From: Candidatus Pantoea soli
GTDB lineage: Bacteria; Pseudomonadota; Gammaproteobacteria; Enterobacterales; Enterobacteriaceae
DNA: 29,830 bases
Direction of reading: 5' to 3'
NCBI RefSeq assembly: GCF_007833795.1
Contig: NZ_CP032705.1
Location: forward strand, 1-29,830
Part shown: positions 28,625 through 29,830 of the stretch, in pieces
How positions within the stretch are numbered: the first letter of the stretch is position 1
How the letters are laid out: each line of letters starts with the position of its first letter
Position numbers and translations under genes: made by a program
Notes under the pieces: model-generated
The model's database searches: none
What the model saw: only the letters and a program-made list of their open reading frames with translations
What the model was told of the DNA's origin: nothing

Positions 28625-29344
28625 ATGAAACTAAAACGCTTCGCTGCGGCTTTGGCCGTGGCGGGTTTACTGTCCTCGTCATTTAACGTGAGCGCGACGG
28701 GTATTCCTGTCGTTGATGCGGCTGGCAACCTGCAAGAAATGCAACACTGGCTGGAACGGGTCAAACAGTGGACGCAGACGGCGGCACATTACCGATCGCA
28801 ACTGGAAGCTTATAAAAACCAGTTAGCCACACAAACCGGCCTGCGAGACATTGTAGGGCTGGTTAACCAGGGAAAAAGCCTCAAAAATGACCTGGTTAAC
28901 CTGCAAAAGCAGGGGATTTCATTGAATGACCTTTTAGTGTCCGGCAACGCGCCTACCGGCGCACTGGAGAGCCTTTATAACAAATATAAAGCGTTCGACG
29001 TGTGCGATGCAGAGCAGGCGGCGGCTTATCTCAGCGTATGTAAGCAGGAAACCGTCAATAAAGCCTACGCGGTTGAGCAAACTGTAGAGGTACAAAACTC
29101 TATTAATGAAACCCTTGATGACATTTCGAGCCTTTCAGACCGCATAGCGAACGCACAGGACTCTAAGGAATCAATGGATCTGGCAAACGCCATTCAGGTT
29201 AAAAGCGTCCGGCTGAATACATTAACAATGCAGTGGGAAATGAACATGAAAGCCGCTGAGCAGCGCGATAAACTGTTGGCTGCTAAGCGCGAAAAAGCGC
29301 ACAACCAACAGCAGCTTGAAGCTCCGGTGCTCGAGTTTAATTAA
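28625..29344 (+). CDS. virB5: VirB5-like minor pilus protein
   Basis: The minor pilin/adhesin at the pilus tip. The 239-residue product has a signal peptide of about 26 residues (MKLKRFAAALAVAGLLSSSFNVSA) and then the family entry GIPVVDAAGNLQEMQHWLERVKQW, followed by long coiled-coil-like helices (to about 230). It contains two cysteines around YLSVCKQET. TGAGGTGAATCT is a good ribosome-binding site. It precedes eexN. Confidence 0.9.
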   Translation: MKLKRFAAALAVAGLLSSSFNVSATGIPVVDAAGNLQEMQHWLERVKQWTQTAAHYRSQLEAYKNQLATQTGLRDIVGLVNQGKSLKNDLVNLQKQGISLNDLLVSGNAPTGALESLYNKYKAFDVCDAEQAAAYLSVCKQETVNKAYAVEQTVEVQNSINETLDDISSLSDRIANAQDSKESMDLANAIQVKSVRLNTLTMQWEMNMKAAEQRDKLLAAKREKAHNQQQLEAPVLEFN

Positions 29345-29356
29345 AAAGGATGAATT

Positions 29357-29584
29357 ATGCATTTTATGAAAATTGCTTTACCTGTGCTGGCGCTTTCTGC
29401 CCTGCTTGCGGGCTGCAAAGAAGAAGCAAAATCGGTTGACTGGTATAAAGAAAACCGTAGTGAACTGGCAAAGGTCTATCAGAAATGTGTCGCTTCCGGC
29501 GACGACTCCGATAACTGTAAAAATGCCAAACAAGCTCACTATGACATTCAGCAAAAGGATGCGCCGGTTACGCAATTCCACTGA
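29357..29584 (+). CDS. eexN: EexN-family entry-exclusion lipoprotein
   Basis: A 75-residue lipoprotein that reduces redundant transfer between plasmid-bearing cells. The lipobox is LLAGC (cysteine at residue 20), followed by KEEAKSVDWYKENRSELAKVYQKC, which matches the EexN pattern, with a conserved second cysteine and NCKNAKQA. Its place between virB5 and virB6 is the same as in pKM101-like systems. AAGGATG precedes the start. Confidence 0.88.
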   Translation: MHFMKIALPVLALSALLAGCKEEAKSVDWYKENRSELAKVYQKCVASGDDSDNCKNAKQAHYDIQQKDAPVTQFH

Positions 29585-29598
29585 AAGAGGGCGTTTAC

Positions 29599-29830
29599 AT
29601 GGCTGGAACGATGGAGTTTTTCGACCAACAGGTAATGACCGGCCTTAACAGCGTGACCAGCGGGCAGATGATGCAATACTCATCCTGGATGATGGGGCTT
29701 GCCGGTAGCGCTGTTGCTATTTACATCCTGTTGCGCGGCTATCAGACAATGGCGGGGAAGTTACAAACCCCCGCCGTTGATGTGATATGGGATTTAAGCC
29801 GGCTCGCGATAATCTTTTCTTTCGTTGCCA
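29599..29830 (+). CDS. virB6: VirB6-like protein, 5' part (continues at position 1)
   Basis: ATG 29599, preceded by GAAAGAGG. The first 77 codons and one base are here (MAGTMEFFDQQVMTG..., with hydrophobic stretches YSSWMMGLAGSAVAIYILL and LAIIFSFVA). The next two bases are window positions 1-2; the frame continues without a break to the stop at 842. This is strong evidence for a circular molecule. Confidence 0.9.
   Translation, partial: MAGTMEFFDQQVMTGLNSVTSGQMMQYSSWMMGLAGSAVAIYILLRGYQTMAGKLQTPAVDVIWDLSRLAIIFSFVA

Noticed and set aside
1..29830. CRISPR array, tRNA, rRNA, insertion sequence or resistance gene
   Set aside because: I saw no regularly spaced repeats of CRISPR length, no tRNA-like cloverleaf, and no transposase, integrase or resistance motif in any translated frame.

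Overview
The window reads as one complete circular conjugative plasmid of about 29.8 kb, opened inside virB6. The last 232 bases are the 5' end of a VirB6 gene and the first 842 are its 3' end. Joining end to start continues the reading frame and gives a 357-residue VirB6. The host is probably an enterobacterium or close relative: RepA is of the RepFIIA/IncL/M/IncI type, the entry-exclusion protein is EexN-like, and there are LexA-type SOS boxes and XerCD/dif-like sites. This is inferred from gene families only. I see no transposase, insertion sequence, integron, resistance or metal gene.

Layout: (1) Mating-pair formation runs from about 24.0 kb across the junction to 6.0 kb: three small leader genes, virB1, virB2, a virB3-virB4 fusion, virB5, eexN, virB6 to virB11, a Cag12-like lipoprotein, a TrbM/KikA-like gene and one unknown gene. 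(2) A 776-bp gene-free region (5990-6765) full of hairpins lies before mobB and is the best oriT candidate. (3) mobB (coupling protein) and mobC (MOBC relaxase, CloDF13 type), then topB (topoisomerase III). (4) A stability block at 12.4-14.4 kb: a ParA-like ATPase, a ribbon-helix-helix-like protein and TGTGTA/TACACA palindromes. (5) Accessory genes at 14.5-20.2 kb: a PD-(D/E)XK nuclease plus an Abi_C/HEPN-like protein (candidate defence operon), a three-gene cassette between two dif-like sites, a HigBA-type toxin-antitoxin pair, a gene with a near-consensus SOS box, a stand-alone HsdS-like mini-protein and a helical protein. (6) The replicon at 20.2-23.2 kb lies between 76/78-bp inverted repeats: antisense RNA, leader peptide, RepA and a hairpin-rich origin region. 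(7) An XRE repressor gene and a second SOS-type palindrome stand before the transfer operon.

Together these suggest a self-transmissible, low-copy plasmid. RepA copy control is by antisense RNA with a probable pseudoknot. MobC/MobB process and deliver the DNA, the MPF-T channel exports it, and transfer may be tied to the SOS response. The cargo looks like defence and addiction genes. The most promising uncharacterised items are the nuclease/HEPN pair, the dif-flanked cassette and the inverted repeats around the replicon.
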